NCBI RefSeq assembly: GCF_024693525.1
Contig: NZ_JAILKR010000051.1
Location: 1-62,839, forward strand
Length of the DNA stretch: 62,839 nucleotides
Origin: Selenomonas sp.
GTDB lineage: Bacteria > Bacillota_C > Negativicutes > Selenomonadales > Selenomonadaceae
Reading direction: 5' to 3'
A program made the translations under genes and the position numbers. Numbering within the stretch: position 1 is the stretch's first letter; each line of letters starts with the position of its first letter. Shown piece by piece: positions 24,529 to 31,530 of this stretch. Below the pieces are notes generated by a model. The model saw nothing but the letters and a program-made list of their open reading frames with translations, searched no databases and was not told where the DNA came from.

Positions 24529-25886
24529 TTTACATCCTCACGTTTATACATAACCAATCCATAGAAACACGAAATCATGCATCCCAATACAAAGCCTATC
24601 GCTACAATAAGTTTCTTCCTCGGTGCTACGGGTTTATCTACATCCGGCAAATCGGCGTTGTCTATGATCTGGATATCCATGCTTTCCATGGCTTCCCGAA
24701 TTTTGTCCTGTTCGCACTGCTGGACGAGGCTCAAGTATATCTGCTGTTTGATTTTGGCGTCGCTTTCGAGCTGGATGTAGTTCATCATGGCATCCGGCAG
24801 TTGGCCGATTTCGGCTTCTTTCTCGGATTTCTTGGCCTTGATAGCGGCTTCGCTGGCGCTGGCAGCGCTGGCCTCAGCCTGCGCGATAGCCTGCGTCTTC
24901 AGGATTTCCATCTGCGCCGCGTTGAGACTGGCGGCGTTGGACCCTACTACTGCGCCGACTTCATCCGACAGGGCACTCTGGAGCTGCGTGAGCTGGTTCT
25001 TAACGGCGATTACATCGGGATGGTTCTCGGTGTATTTCTGACGAAGGCCCACAAGCTCTACTTCCTTTTTCACGATCTGTGAGCGGATGTTCTGGACGGT
25101 GCTGTTATCGTTGATATTGTAGCTTCTGGCACCGGCTTTCTGTTCACCGAGTTTTTGGGTCGCTACATCATACTGCGCCTGCGCAGATTTTTGTTTTACC
25201 TGCATTTCACCAATAGTCTTGTCGTAGGCATTGAGCTGTTCGATAGCTAGTTTTGCCTGATCGGTCGGACTATAGATCTTGTGTTCTTTAGAATAAGCTG
25301 CCAATTTTGCGGCCGCATCATCAGCGTCCTGTTTTACCGTTTCGATGCGCTCGTTAAGGAACTGTACCAGGAGGCTCTGGGTCTGCTGGCTGTTTTCGGT
25401 CTGCATGGTCAGGAAGTTGTCCACGACTCCCTGCGAGATCATCTGGGCCTCTTCCGGCGTGCGGCCTTTGGCGGTTACTTCGATGAGGTTTGTTTGCTTG
25501 GTATTTTTGATGTCGAGCTGCTTCTTGGCAAAGTCTTTTGCCTGCGGCTTTTTGCCATTGGGCCATTCCATCTCATCGATAATCGGTTCGAGGACGCGGC
25601 GGCTCTTCATCAGTTCGATGTAGTTGGTCGGTGAGGCATTTGAGCTGCTGCCGCCGAGGCTACCGACGTTTATCCCCATGGCGGCTGCCATGGCTGCGGC
25701 GCCACCGATGTCCTTGCCGGCACTGCGGGTCTGGACGAGTGTCGTGGACTCGTACTGTTTGGGCAACAGAAAGGCTACGAGGACGGCAACGATCGTACAG
25801 GTGACAATGATGCCACCAACGATTTTTTTCCGCTCGAGCATGATCTGCAGGAGTCTGCCGAGGTCAATGCTTTCTTCTTTTTCCAT
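24525..25886 (-). CDS. Polysaccharide chain-length determinant, Wzz family
   Basis: A 453-residue inner-membrane protein. The N-terminus (IDLGRLLQIMLERKKIVGGI) is the Wzz domain with TM1 near residues 17-37; a coiled-coil periplasmic region follows; TM2 is near the C-terminus (LIVAIGFVLGCMISCFYGL) after a DLPDVDKPVAPRKK motif. It sets polymer length with Wzy. There is no kinase domain. It is the first gene of the polysaccharide operon behind a perfect promoter. It is GC-richer than the genes that follow. Confidence 0.9.
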   Translation of the reverse strand: MEKEESIDLGRLLQIMLERKKIVGGIIVTCTIVAVLVAFLLPKQYESTTLVQTRSAGKDIGGAAAMAAAMGINVGSLGGSSSNASPTNYIELMKSRRVLEPIIDEMEWPNGKKPQAKDFAKKQLDIKNTKQTNLIEVTAKGRTPEEAQMISQGVVDNFLTMQTENSQQTQSLLVQFLNERIETVKQDADDAAAKLAAYSKEHKIYSPTDQAKLAIEQLNAYDKTIGEMQVKQKSAQAQYDVATQKLGEQKAGARSYNINDNSTVQNIRSQIVKKEVELVGLRQKYTENHPDVIAVKNQLTQLQSALSDEVGAVVGSNAASLNAAQMEILKTQAIAQAEASAASASEAAIKAKKSEKEAEIGQLPDAMMNYIQLESDAKIKQQIYLSLVQQCEQDKIREAMESMDIQIIDNADLPDVDKPVAPRKKLIVAIGFVLGCMISCFYGLVMYKREDVK

Positions 25887-25952
25887 GTGATTTTTCTCCC
25901 CTATTTCTTCTTATATTTCAATATGCACCATCATCTATACACATCTATTGCA

Positions 25953-25981
25953 ATTATATAATTCGTGTGTTTTTATGTCAA
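25953..25981 (-). promoter_or_regulatory. Consensus promoter of the polysaccharide operon
   Basis: Minus-strand TTGACA (25981-25976), 17-base spacer, TATAAT (25958-25953), about 67 bases before wzz. Both hexamers match the sigma-70 consensus exactly. Confidence 0.85.
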
Positions 25982-25992
25982 TTTTGCACACG

Positions 25993-26036
25993 CAAAAAAC
26001 GCCCAGATAATTCGATTATTTCCAATTATCTGGGCG
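25993..26036 (-). terminator. Terminator of the LytTR-like gene
   Basis: CGCCCAGATAATT pairs with AATTATCTGGGCG. On the minus strand the stem is followed by TTTTTT. It separates the regulator from the wzz promoter. Confidence 0.85.
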
Positions 26037-26062
26037 TGTTGTTTTGCTGTTTTGTTATATTA

Positions 26063-26614
26063 TTAGGACTTTTCTCCCATCCAGCCAGGTACCGTTCCTT
26101 TGCGCATCATGTGATTGTCGATGCGCTGCAGGATGAGTCTGGTCTGATGGAGCTGACGAAAATGGATGTACTGGGCTTCGATGAGTTTCTGCCGTACGGT
26201 AGCTACGGACCACAGCAGATGCAAGATCTTTCCTCCTGTGAGTTCGATGTAACTGTGCCGCTTGGTTTCGGGATCTGCACGGAGGCCTTCGACATGACTG
26301 ATGTTGATGTAGGCCCATGTCCGATGCTGGGTGCTGTAGCCCGGGGTACGGTATTTGAGTCCCACGAGCAGCATATCGAGCGATATCGGGAGCAGGAAGG
26401 CATGACGTGCGCCCAGGCTCGGCGCGTAGTGGTGGCCTATCAGCCGCAACGTCTTGTCCTCGTCCTCAGCATAGTGCCTGACGACGTAGCTGGCTGTCCG
26501 GTGCTCCTGTATGATGCACTCCCCGCTGCTCGTCAGGATCTTGGTTCCCTCTCCACCATCCGCGGTGGTAAAAGGAACGATGGCGTTTACTTCATGTGGA
26601 TTTGGATAAATCAT
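26063..26614 (-). CDS. LytTR-like DNA-binding protein
   Basis: A 183-residue protein. The C-terminal ~90 residues (YINISHVEGLRAD, HSYIELTGGKILHLLWSVAT, YIHFRQLHQTRLILQRIDNH) follow the LytTR pattern, ending in the typical FxRxHxSxxxxxxxI-type strand. The N-terminal half is not recognised, and there is no receiver domain. ATG 26614 has AGAGGA 8 bases upstream; an ATG at 26635 has none. It lies alone ahead of the polysaccharide promoter, so it may control that operon. The family call is from pattern only. Confidence 0.55.
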   Translation of the reverse strand: MIYPNPHEVNAIVPFTTADGGEGTKILTSSGECIIQEHRTASYVVRHYAEDEDKTLRLIGHHYAPSLGARHAFLLPISLDMLLVGLKYRTPGYSTQHRTWAYINISHVEGLRADPETKRHSYIELTGGKILHLLWSVATVRQKLIEAQYIHFRQLHQTRLILQRIDNHMMRKGTVPGWMGEKS

Positions 26615-26675
26615 GGATGGATTCCTCTTTTCCATTATTTAATACAGGTCGTGAAACATTAGACGCCTTGTTATT

Positions 26676-26704
26676 ATTATAAATTGATTAAATGTAAATT
26701 ACAA
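26676..26704 (-). promoter_or_regulatory. Promoter of the LytTR-like gene
   Basis: Minus-strand TTGTAA (26704-26699), 17-base spacer, TATAAT (26681-26676). Confidence 0.6.
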
Positions 26705-26729
26705 TCGAATCTGCATTGTTTTTTCGCAC

Positions 26730-26762
26730 GAAAAGCTCCCCGCAATCCGCGAGGAGCCTTTC
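26730..26762 (-). terminator. Terminator of the YvrJ cassette
   Basis: Minus-strand stem GCTCCTCGC with GCGGGGAGC, loop GGATT, followed by TTTT, just after the YvrJ-like gene. Confidence 0.75.
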
Positions 26763-26768
26763 TCTATA

Positions 26769-26921
26769 TCAAGGGCGGCGTTGAAGTTCTTTTACCAGGT
26801 TTGCCAGCTGCTCGGTGAAGTTATCCATCGAACGCTGGAAACGGGTTAGCAGGTAGAAGGTGACTACGATGGGAAAGCCAACGGTGGATATTGCCGTCAG
26901 GATGGTGTTTTCCATGGTCAT
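26769..26921 (-). CDS. YvrJ family protein
   Basis: A 50-residue protein reading MTMENTILTAISTVGFPIVV, then TFYLLTRFQRSMDNFTEQLA. The single membrane segment with VGFPI and LLxRF is the YvrJ signature, of unknown function. The ATG overlaps the stop of the DUF2922 gene (ATGA), so the pair is translationally coupled. It is third in a DUF1659-DUF2922-YvrJ cassette seen in many Firmicutes. Confidence 0.8.
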   Translation of the reverse strand: MTMENTILTAISTVGFPIVVTFYLLTRFQRSMDNFTEQLANLVKELQRRP

Positions 26922-27133
26922 GCGACGATTTCCTGATCGTCCACGTTCTGGATGTAAGCCTTTTTGAGGCCCACGGCCGGATAGCCGGCGACAATCAACG
27001 CCTTGGTGGATACGATGGCCTCAACGAAAGCATCGATATCCGTCTTCGTGATGTCGGCACGGGGATTCTGAACCGTAATCGTTGCCGTTTTGCCGTTAGC
27101 CAAGTTCATGAGGATTTTGAGTGTGGATTTCAT
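26918..27133 (-). CDS. DUF2922 family protein
   Basis: A 71-residue protein starting MKSTLKILMNLANGKTATIT, then VQNPRADITKTDIDAFVEAI. This is the DUF2922 pattern, of unknown function. ATG 27133 has AAGGAG in front; the longer frame begins inside that site. It lies 27 bases after DUF1659 and overlaps YvrJ. Confidence 0.82.
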   Translation of the reverse strand: MKSTLKILMNLANGKTATITVQNPRADITKTDIDAFVEAIVSTKALIVAGYPAVGLKKAYIQNVDDQEIVA

Positions 27134-27160
27134 AATGCATTCTCCTTTCACTATCTACCA

Positions 27161-27379
27161 TTACGCTACGATGCTGCTGGCATCCTGACGGATGTAGGCG
27201 CTGACCGTGCCCGTCTGGAACTCGGCCAGTGCGCGGGCCACGGCGTAGAACTGGTCGTCCGTGAGCTCGGCGTTGATGTTGCTATAGGTGCGCTGGGCCA
27301 GCTTTTCTTTGCCATCAGCTGTCTGGCCGATGACAACTTTGAGGATGAGTTTCGTGGTGTTGTCTTTGCGTTTTGCCAT
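27161..27379 (-). CDS. DUF1659 family protein
   Basis: A 72-residue protein (KLILKVVIGQTADGKEKLAQ, RTYSNINAELTDDQFYAVAR). DUF1659 is structurally related to DUF2922 and always small. It is the first gene of the cassette, with AGAAAGGAAG before the ATG. No function is established for the family. Confidence 0.82.
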   Translation of the reverse strand: MAKRKDNTTKLILKVVIGQTADGKEKLAQRTYSNINAELTDDQFYAVARALAEFQTGTVSAYIRQDASSIVA

Positions 27380-27458
27380 TTGGATTACTTCCTTTCTATA
27401 TGGGATGGTAGTTTCTCGAGGAGTGGTTCCTTGCCCCTCTCACTTTTATACATGACGC

Positions 27459-27493
27459 GAAAAGAAAAAAAGCAGCCTTTCGGCTGCAAAAAA
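27459..27493 (-). terminator. Terminator of the MFS gene
   Basis: GCAGCC-TTTC-GGCTGC flanked by A-runs on both sides. On the minus strand a T-run follows the stem, just after the MFS stop. Confidence 0.8.
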
Positions 27494-27503
27494 AGATTAT
27501 CTA

Positions 27504-28832
27504 TCAAGTGTCAGCTGCAACGACTTCGGCTACGGGGTCGGCATCTTCGCGAACCTGACCGTTGAACTTATATTTAATAGAAAGAACCAACAGTCCAGAG
27601 AGGAACATGAAGGCTCCCATGATGTAGTACCCGAGGTCGAAATTGCCCGTGGTGGTTTTGACCCATGCCATCATGTTCGGGCCTACCCAGCCACCGATGT
27701 TGCCGCAGCTGTTGATGAGGGCGACCGATGCGGCTGCAGCCGATCCCGTAAGGAAAGTCGTCGGAATGGTCCACCATACACCCATGGCAGCATGGATACC
27801 GATAGCCGAGAGGCAGACGAGGAAGAGGGCCATGCCGAGGCTGCCCGCGTGGGGCGAGCAGGCCAGACCGACAGCGCCGACGAAGAGGGCACCAGCTACA
27901 TGCCAGACTTTATCCCCCGTACGCGTGGAGGTATAGCCAATGATGATCTGCACAACGAGTGCTGCCGTCATCGGGATGGCGATAGCACCGCCCAGGAGCG
28001 AGGTCGAAAGACCAGAGAGTTCTTTAAGCACCGTCGGCATCCAGAAATAGAAGCCCCAGAAGCCAACGACCCAGAGGAAGTAAATGAGGCAGAGTTTGAG
28101 GACTTTCGGATCTTTAAAGGCTTTGAGGACCGTGTATTTCTTTCGGCCCTGCATAGCGGACTGCTCGGCTTCGTAGTTTTCCGTGAGATACTGTTTCTCG
28201 GCATCCGTGAGCCAGTGAGCCTGGTCTGGACGGTCTTTGACACAGAAGAAGAAGAATACGGCAAAAGCCAGGGCCGGAACCGCCTCAAGGATGAAGAGTT
28301 CCTGCCAGCCATGCATGCCAAAGAACGAAGTCTCTAAGAGGACACCAGCCAGTGGCGCACCGATGATGTTCGAGAGCAAAAGGCTCGTGAGCATCAGGCT
28401 CGTGGCCCGGGAACGTTCCGCCGCGGTAAACCAGCGCGGGAACAGGATGGAGTAGATAACCGGATAGAGGCTTGCCTCTGAAGCCCCGAGCAGGAAACGG
28501 CAGAGATAGAAATGGAATTGAGTCGTCATAAAGGCCATGGCCACGCAGACTAATCCCCAGGTGAACATGATGCGGGCGATCCACTTCGTCGCAGAGAATT
28601 TTGCGGCCACCAGCGATCCAGGAATCTCAAAAATGAGATAACCGACAAAGAAGATGCCTGCGCCGGCACCGAATACCTCCGGGGTAATCCAGGGGAGGTC
28701 CTGCGTCATGGTGAGTTTGGCATAGGCCACGTTGACGCGGTCAATGCAAGCGATGATGGAGACTAGGAATACCGGCAGGATGATCCGCCAATCCCGCTTG
28801 CGTTTGAGTCTGTCAAGGTCCAGATTTTCCAT
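27504..28832 (-). CDS. MFS transporter (anion:cation symporter-like), T-box controlled
   Basis: A 442-residue 12-helix major facilitator. It has IACIDRVNVAYAKLTMTQDL near the start, the YLIFEIPGSLVAAKFSATKW loop and FMTTQFHFYLCRFLLGASEA, the layout of the ACS family (sugar acids, organic anions). TTTAGGAGG precedes the ATG. A T-box with an AUC (Ile) specifier controls it, pointing to a substrate linked to isoleucine supply, such as a branched-chain amino acid, 2-keto acid or precursor. The substrate is inference. Confidence 0.88.
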   Translation of the reverse strand: MENLDLDRLKRKRDWRIILPVFLVSIIACIDRVNVAYAKLTMTQDLPWITPEVFGAGAGIFFVGYLIFEIPGSLVAAKFSATKWIARIMFTWGLVCVAMAFMTTQFHFYLCRFLLGASEASLYPVIYSILFPRWFTAAERSRATSLMLTSLLLSNIIGAPLAGVLLETSFFGMHGWQELFILEAVPALAFAVFFFFCVKDRPDQAHWLTDAEKQYLTENYEAEQSAMQGRKKYTVLKAFKDPKVLKLCLIYFLWVVGFWGFYFWMPTVLKELSGLSTSLLGGAIAIPMTAALVVQIIIGYTSTRTGDKVWHVAGALFVGAVGLACSPHAGSLGMALFLVCLSAIGIHAAMGVWWTIPTTFLTGSAAAASVALINSCGNIGGWVGPNMMAWVKTTTGNFDLGYYIMGAFMFLSGLLVLSIKYKFNGQVREDADPVAEVVAADT

Positions 28833-28871
28833 AGATGATTCCTCCTAAAATAAAATTTAACTATTGATAAA

Positions 28872-29190
28872 ATAAAAAACGTCCGTCCCCATAAAGGGAC
28901 GGACGTTATATCCGCGTTACCACCCAGATTCCATAGCGTTTTATCCGCTATGGCGCTCTACTACGTACTCTGGCGGCATCGATATAGTTTCTTCCTGCAA
29001 TCAACGTACCATCATACGCGGCTCCTGTAACGGGGAGCTGCCGTGGCCACTTACTGACAGCGATTCGCTGCCGTTCGGCGCCATGTCTCGGAGATGATTT
29101 TCCGCTCCCGCTGTACTACCGGCTTTCACCATCCCCGGCTCGCTATGCGTCTCACCGTGAACATACTCTTTCTCGTCATCAACTGTGTGT
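28872..29190 (-). promoter_or_regulatory. T-box leader, predicted isoleucine specifier
   Basis: Minus strand. Stem I begins GATGACGAGAAAGAGTA and has the conserved AGCGAGCCGGGGATGGTG. The specifier loop reads GAAA-AUC-A (codon at 29098-29096) and is closed below by GAGA/UCUC. The T-box GGGTGGTAACGCGG (28925-28912) follows, then a terminator with an 11-base stem (GTCCGTCCC arm) and a T-run. The UGGU bulge predicts discriminator base A, which fits tRNA-Ile. AUC was assigned by manual alignment to the glyQS leader. Confidence 0.85.
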
Positions 29191-29209
29191 GATATGTGTT
29201 TTGTTCTTT

Positions 29210-29250
29210 ACAACTTTACATACAACAATACCACCAGCATGTAAAGTTGT
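29210..29250. promoter_or_regulatory. 12-bp inverted repeat around the T-box promoter
   Basis: ACAACTTTACAT (29210-29221) and ATGTAAAGTTGT (29239-29250) are perfect inverted repeats separated by 17 bases. On the minus strand they overlap the end of the -35 and the region just after the -10, an operator-like position. Confidence 0.55.
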
Positions 29251-29253
29251 CAA
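29225..29253 (-). promoter_or_regulatory. Promoter of the T-box/MFS transcript
   Basis: Minus-strand TTGACA (29253-29248), 17-base spacer, TATTGT (29230-29225). Confidence 0.8.
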
Positions 29254-29342
29254 CCATTTATAAAAATAAAATCCCCATCAAACGATTCTAGCATTAACTT
29301 ACCTCCAAGCTAAGAGGTACTAAACAAACGTTCTTTTATTTT

Positions 29343-29369
29343 TTGAAAATATATGCTATCCTATATATA
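29343..29369 (+). promoter_or_regulatory. Candidate promoter of the small toxin mRNA
   Basis: TTGAAA at 29343-29348 and TATATA at 29364-29369, 15 bases apart. The spacing is short, so this is a tentative call. Confidence 0.4.
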
Positions 29370-29370
29370 G

Positions 29371-29387
29371 CCTCCATCGAAAGGAGG
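29371..29387 (+). promoter_or_regulatory. Hairpin hiding the toxin ribosome site
   Basis: CCTCC (29371-29375) can pair with GGAGG (29383-29387) of the AAAGGAGGTG ribosome site. In Fst-type systems a 5' stem likewise covers the ribosome site. A similar ACCTC/GAGGT pair lies at 29301-29318. Confidence 0.5.
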
Positions 29388-29388
29388 T

Positions 29389-29416
29389 GTACATAATGTT
29401 CTTCCATAAATTCGTT
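29389..29416 (+). repeat. Direct repeat at the toxin start codon (DR copy 1)
   Basis: GTACATAATGTTCTTCCA, then TTCGTT after a short insert, matches GTACATAATGTCTTCCA plus TTCGTT at 29545-29567. This is equivalent to the DRa/DRb arrangement of par loci. Confidence 0.75.
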
Positions 29417-29485
29417 GAGCTCATCGTTGCTCCGTTAATTGTCGGTGTGCTGCTCAAGTTATTTGAGTGGTGGTTGACGCACTAG
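29396..29485 (+). CDS. Fst-like type I toxin peptide (29 aa)
   Basis: The peptide starts MFFHKFVELIVAPLIVGVLL and ends with KLFEWWLTH. It has a short N-terminus, one membrane segment with the APLIVG core and a W-L near the end, as in Fst-family toxins that insert into the membrane. A perfect AAAGGAGGTG precedes the ATG. Its translation start region is repeated in direct orientation at 29545-29567, the template of a convergent antisense RNA. The Fst call rests on peptide pattern and locus layout together. Confidence 0.72.
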   Translation: MFFHKFVELIVAPLIVGVLLKLFEWWLTH

Positions 29486-29502
29486 GATTAACCAAAAACG
29501 TA

Positions 29503-29544
29503 GAACCCCCGCCAATCAGGTCCTAAGCTGATTGGCGGGGGTTC
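29503..29544. terminator. Shared terminator hairpin of toxin and antisense RNAs
   Basis: GAACCCCCGCCAATCAG pairs exactly with CTGATTGGCGGGGGTTC. T5 follows on the minus strand; the plus strand has no T-run, so toxin mRNA termination may be less efficient. Confidence 0.8.
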
Positions 29545-29567
29545 GTACATAATGTCTTCCATTCGTT
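29545..29567 (+). repeat. Direct repeat of the toxin start region (DR copy 2)
   Basis: GTACATAATGTCTTCCA followed by TTCGTT, read on the plus strand. Transcribed from the minus strand, it yields RNA complementary to 29389-29416. Confidence 0.75.
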
Positions 29568-29573
29568 ACCTTG

Positions 29574-29602
29574 ATAATAGCACGTCAACCATTATATGTC
29601 AA
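29574..29602 (-). promoter_or_regulatory. Promoter of the antisense RNA
   Basis: Minus-strand TTGACA (29602-29597), 17-base spacer, TATTAT (29579-29574). Much closer to consensus than the toxin promoter, as expected for an antitoxin RNA in excess. Confidence 0.8.
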
Positions 29603-29643
29603 GGTAAATAATCCTCCTTTATCACCAAAGAAAAAATCTATGG

Positions 29644-29669
29644 TGCACATCGATAAATTATATCGTGCA
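29644..29669. other. Dyad of unknown role
   Basis: TGCACATCGATA and TATCGTGCA form an inverted repeat with a 2-base bulge. An extended -10 (TGATATAAT) lies about 35 bases downstream on the plus strand. It could belong to metNIQ control or be incidental. Confidence 0.3.
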
Positions 29670-29746
29670 ATTTGTGTATTCCGTACGTATTTAATGATAT
29701 AATGTCTATTGTAGATGCATAGTAGCGGTTTATATCGTCTTAACGA

Positions 29747-29775
29747 TTGACAAAGTGTCAACCTCGTGCTATTAT
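29747..29775 (+). promoter_or_regulatory. metNIQ promoter with overlapping palindrome
   Basis: TTGACA (29747-29752), 17-base spacer, TATTAT (29770-29775). TTGACA-AAG-TGTCAA (29747-29761) is a perfect palindrome over the -35, a possible operator. The leader is only about 40 bases, so there is no room for a SAM riboswitch. Confidence 0.8.
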
Positions 29776-29818
29776 TCAAAACATATAATACTACTAGGAA
29801 ATGGAGGGAATGACGCTT

Positions 29819-30880
29819 ATGATTAAGCTCTCTCATATAGAGAAAACTTACGACAGCCCGAGCGGTCCGGTTAAAGCACTCAAGGGAATCGATCTTGAGA
29901 TTGCGCGCGGCGAGATTTTCGGCATCATCGGCCTGTCCGGTGCCGGCAAATCAACGTTGGTACGCTGCATAAACATGCTGGAACGGCCTACATCCGGACA
30001 GGTCTTCGTCGATGGCAAGGAGCTGACGAAAATGTCTGCCAGCAAGCTTCGCGAAGCCCGCAAGGATATCGGTATGATTTTCCAGCATTTCAATCTGCTT
30101 TCATCGGCAACGGTCTATGAGAATATTGCTTTTCCGCTGAAACTTGCAGGGGCAGCTGCCGATGAGATTGAAAAGAAGGTCCAGCCACTCTTGAAGCTGG
30201 TCGGACTGGAGGCCAAGGCGCATCAGTATCCTTCGCAGCTATCCGGTGGTCAGAAACAGCGTGTAGGCATCGCCAGAGCGCTTGCCAGTGAGCCAAAGGT
30301 TCTACTGTGCGACGAGGCCACGAGTGCCCTTGACCCGCAGACGACCAAGGCAATTCTCGAACTCATCCGCGACATCAACCGCAAGTTGCAATTAACGGTC
30401 GTCGTCATCACGCATGAGATGCAAGTCGTCAAGGATATCTGCGATAAAGTCGCTGTCATCGACCAAGGCGTCATCGCCGAGCAGGGCTCTGTCATCGATG
30501 TCTTTACGAATCCGCAGCAGCCCATCACGAAAGAGTTCATCAGCGTACTGCTCTCGAACGATTTGCCAGCGGCCTTCCGCGGCAGCATCGTCTCCCAAGA
30601 GCCGTCCCCTGATGCCTATCTCTTGGTGCGGCTGACCTTTATCGGCGAACGGGCCGATGACCCGGTTATCGCCGGCATGATCCGGAACTTCCCGGAGGTG
30701 GAGACCACCATGCTCTTTGGCAACCTCGACCAAATCCGGTCGACGCCGTTTGGCCGCATGATTATAGGACTCACCGGTCCTCATGAGCGAGTCCAGGAGG
30801 CGCTTGCCTATCTGCAGGCAAAAGATCTCAAAGAGGAGGTGATTGGCTATGTTCACCGACATGATTCCACTGCTCACTAA
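29819..30880 (+). CDS. metN: Methionine ABC transporter ATP-binding protein
   Basis: A 353-residue ATPase with Walker A GLSGAGKSTLVR, Q-loop FQHFNLLSS, signature LSGGQKQRVGIARAL, Walker B VLLCDEATSALDP and a C-terminal NIL domain (~residues 270-350) that senses methionine. ATG 29819 fits the GGAGGG site; two earlier in-frame ATGs overlap it. It overlaps metI by 32 bases. Confidence 0.96.
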   Translation: MIKLSHIEKTYDSPSGPVKALKGIDLEIARGEIFGIIGLSGAGKSTLVRCINMLERPTSGQVFVDGKELTKMSASKLREARKDIGMIFQHFNLLSSATVYENIAFPLKLAGAAADEIEKKVQPLLKLVGLEAKAHQYPSQLSGGQKQRVGIARALASEPKVLLCDEATSALDPQTTKAILELIRDINRKLQLTVVVITHEMQVVKDICDKVAVIDQGVIAEQGSVIDVFTNPQQPITKEFISVLLSNDLPAAFRGSIVSQEPSPDAYLLVRLTFIGERADDPVIAGMIRNFPEVETTMLFGNLDQIRSTPFGRMIIGLTGPHERVQEALAYLQAKDLKEEVIGYVHRHDSTAH

Positions 30881-31502
30881 GGCTTTGGGCGAGACGGTTT
30901 ATATGGTGGCGGTATCCATGGTCATCGCCTCGGCAATCGGTATTCCGCTAGGCGTACTGTTGCATACTACCGGGAAAGGGCAGATTCTGGAGGCCCCAGG
31001 CCTTAATAAGTGCCTGGGCACCATTGTCAACGTCATCCGATCTATCCCATTCATCATCCTGATGGTCGCCATCATCCCGCTAACGCGCATGATCGTCGGC
31101 ACGGCTATCGGCACCTCAGCCGCAATGGTTCCACTGGTCATCGCCTCGATCCCCTTTATCGGCCGTCAGGTGGAAACCAGCCTCAAAGAGGTTCCCTACG
31201 GTCTTATTGAGGCCGCCCAGTCCATGGGAGCTACCCCCTTCCAGATCATCTGGAAGGTCCTGTTGCCGGAATCCCTGGCTAGCATCACGGCCCAACTCAC
31301 CACGGTCATCATCAGCCTGGTTGGCGAATCCGCCATGGCCGGTGCTATCGGTGGCGGCGGTCTCGGCGACCTGGCTATCCGCTACGGCTATCAGCGCTTC
31401 CGCCCGGAAATCATGATTGCCACCGTGGTTATCCTCATAATCTTAGTCCAGCTAGTCCAGCTTGTGGGTAATACCCTGGCGAAAAAACTAGATAAAAAGT
31501 AA
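30849..31502 (+). CDS. metI: Methionine ABC transporter permease
   Basis: A 217-residue permease with five hydrophobic segments and the cytoplasmic loop EAAQSMGATPFQIIWKVLLP (EAA motif) that contacts MetN. It starts inside the end of metN with GAGGAGGTGAT 6 bases before the ATG. Its product works with MetN and MetQ in methionine uptake. Confidence 0.95.
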   Translation: MFTDMIPLLTKALGETVYMVAVSMVIASAIGIPLGVLLHTTGKGQILEAPGLNKCLGTIVNVIRSIPFIILMVAIIPLTRMIVGTAIGTSAAMVPLVIASIPFIGRQVETSLKEVPYGLIEAAQSMGATPFQIIWKVLLPESLASITAQLTTVIISLVGESAMAGAIGGGGLGDLAIRYGYQRFRPEIMIATVVILIILVQLVQLVGNTLAKKLDKK

Positions 31503-31530
31503 TCCGATTACAATTCAAGGAGGCTTACCT

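Larger units (their letters stand above)
29494..29567 (-). ncRNA. Predicted antisense antitoxin RNA (RNAII-like, ~74 nt)
   Basis: Expected to start near 29567 on the minus strand, 7 bases after a TATTAT -10. It runs through the second direct repeat, so its 5' end is complementary to the toxin start region. It ends at a 17-base perfect hairpin (29503-29519 with 29528-29544) followed by TTTTT on this strand. Size, convergence and repeat-based complementarity match RNAII of Fst/par systems. Expression is predicted, not shown. Confidence 0.65.

Noticed and set aside
29776..29818. SAM riboswitch before metNIQ
   Set aside because: Only about 40 bases separate the -10 from the start, far too few for any SAM aptamer.
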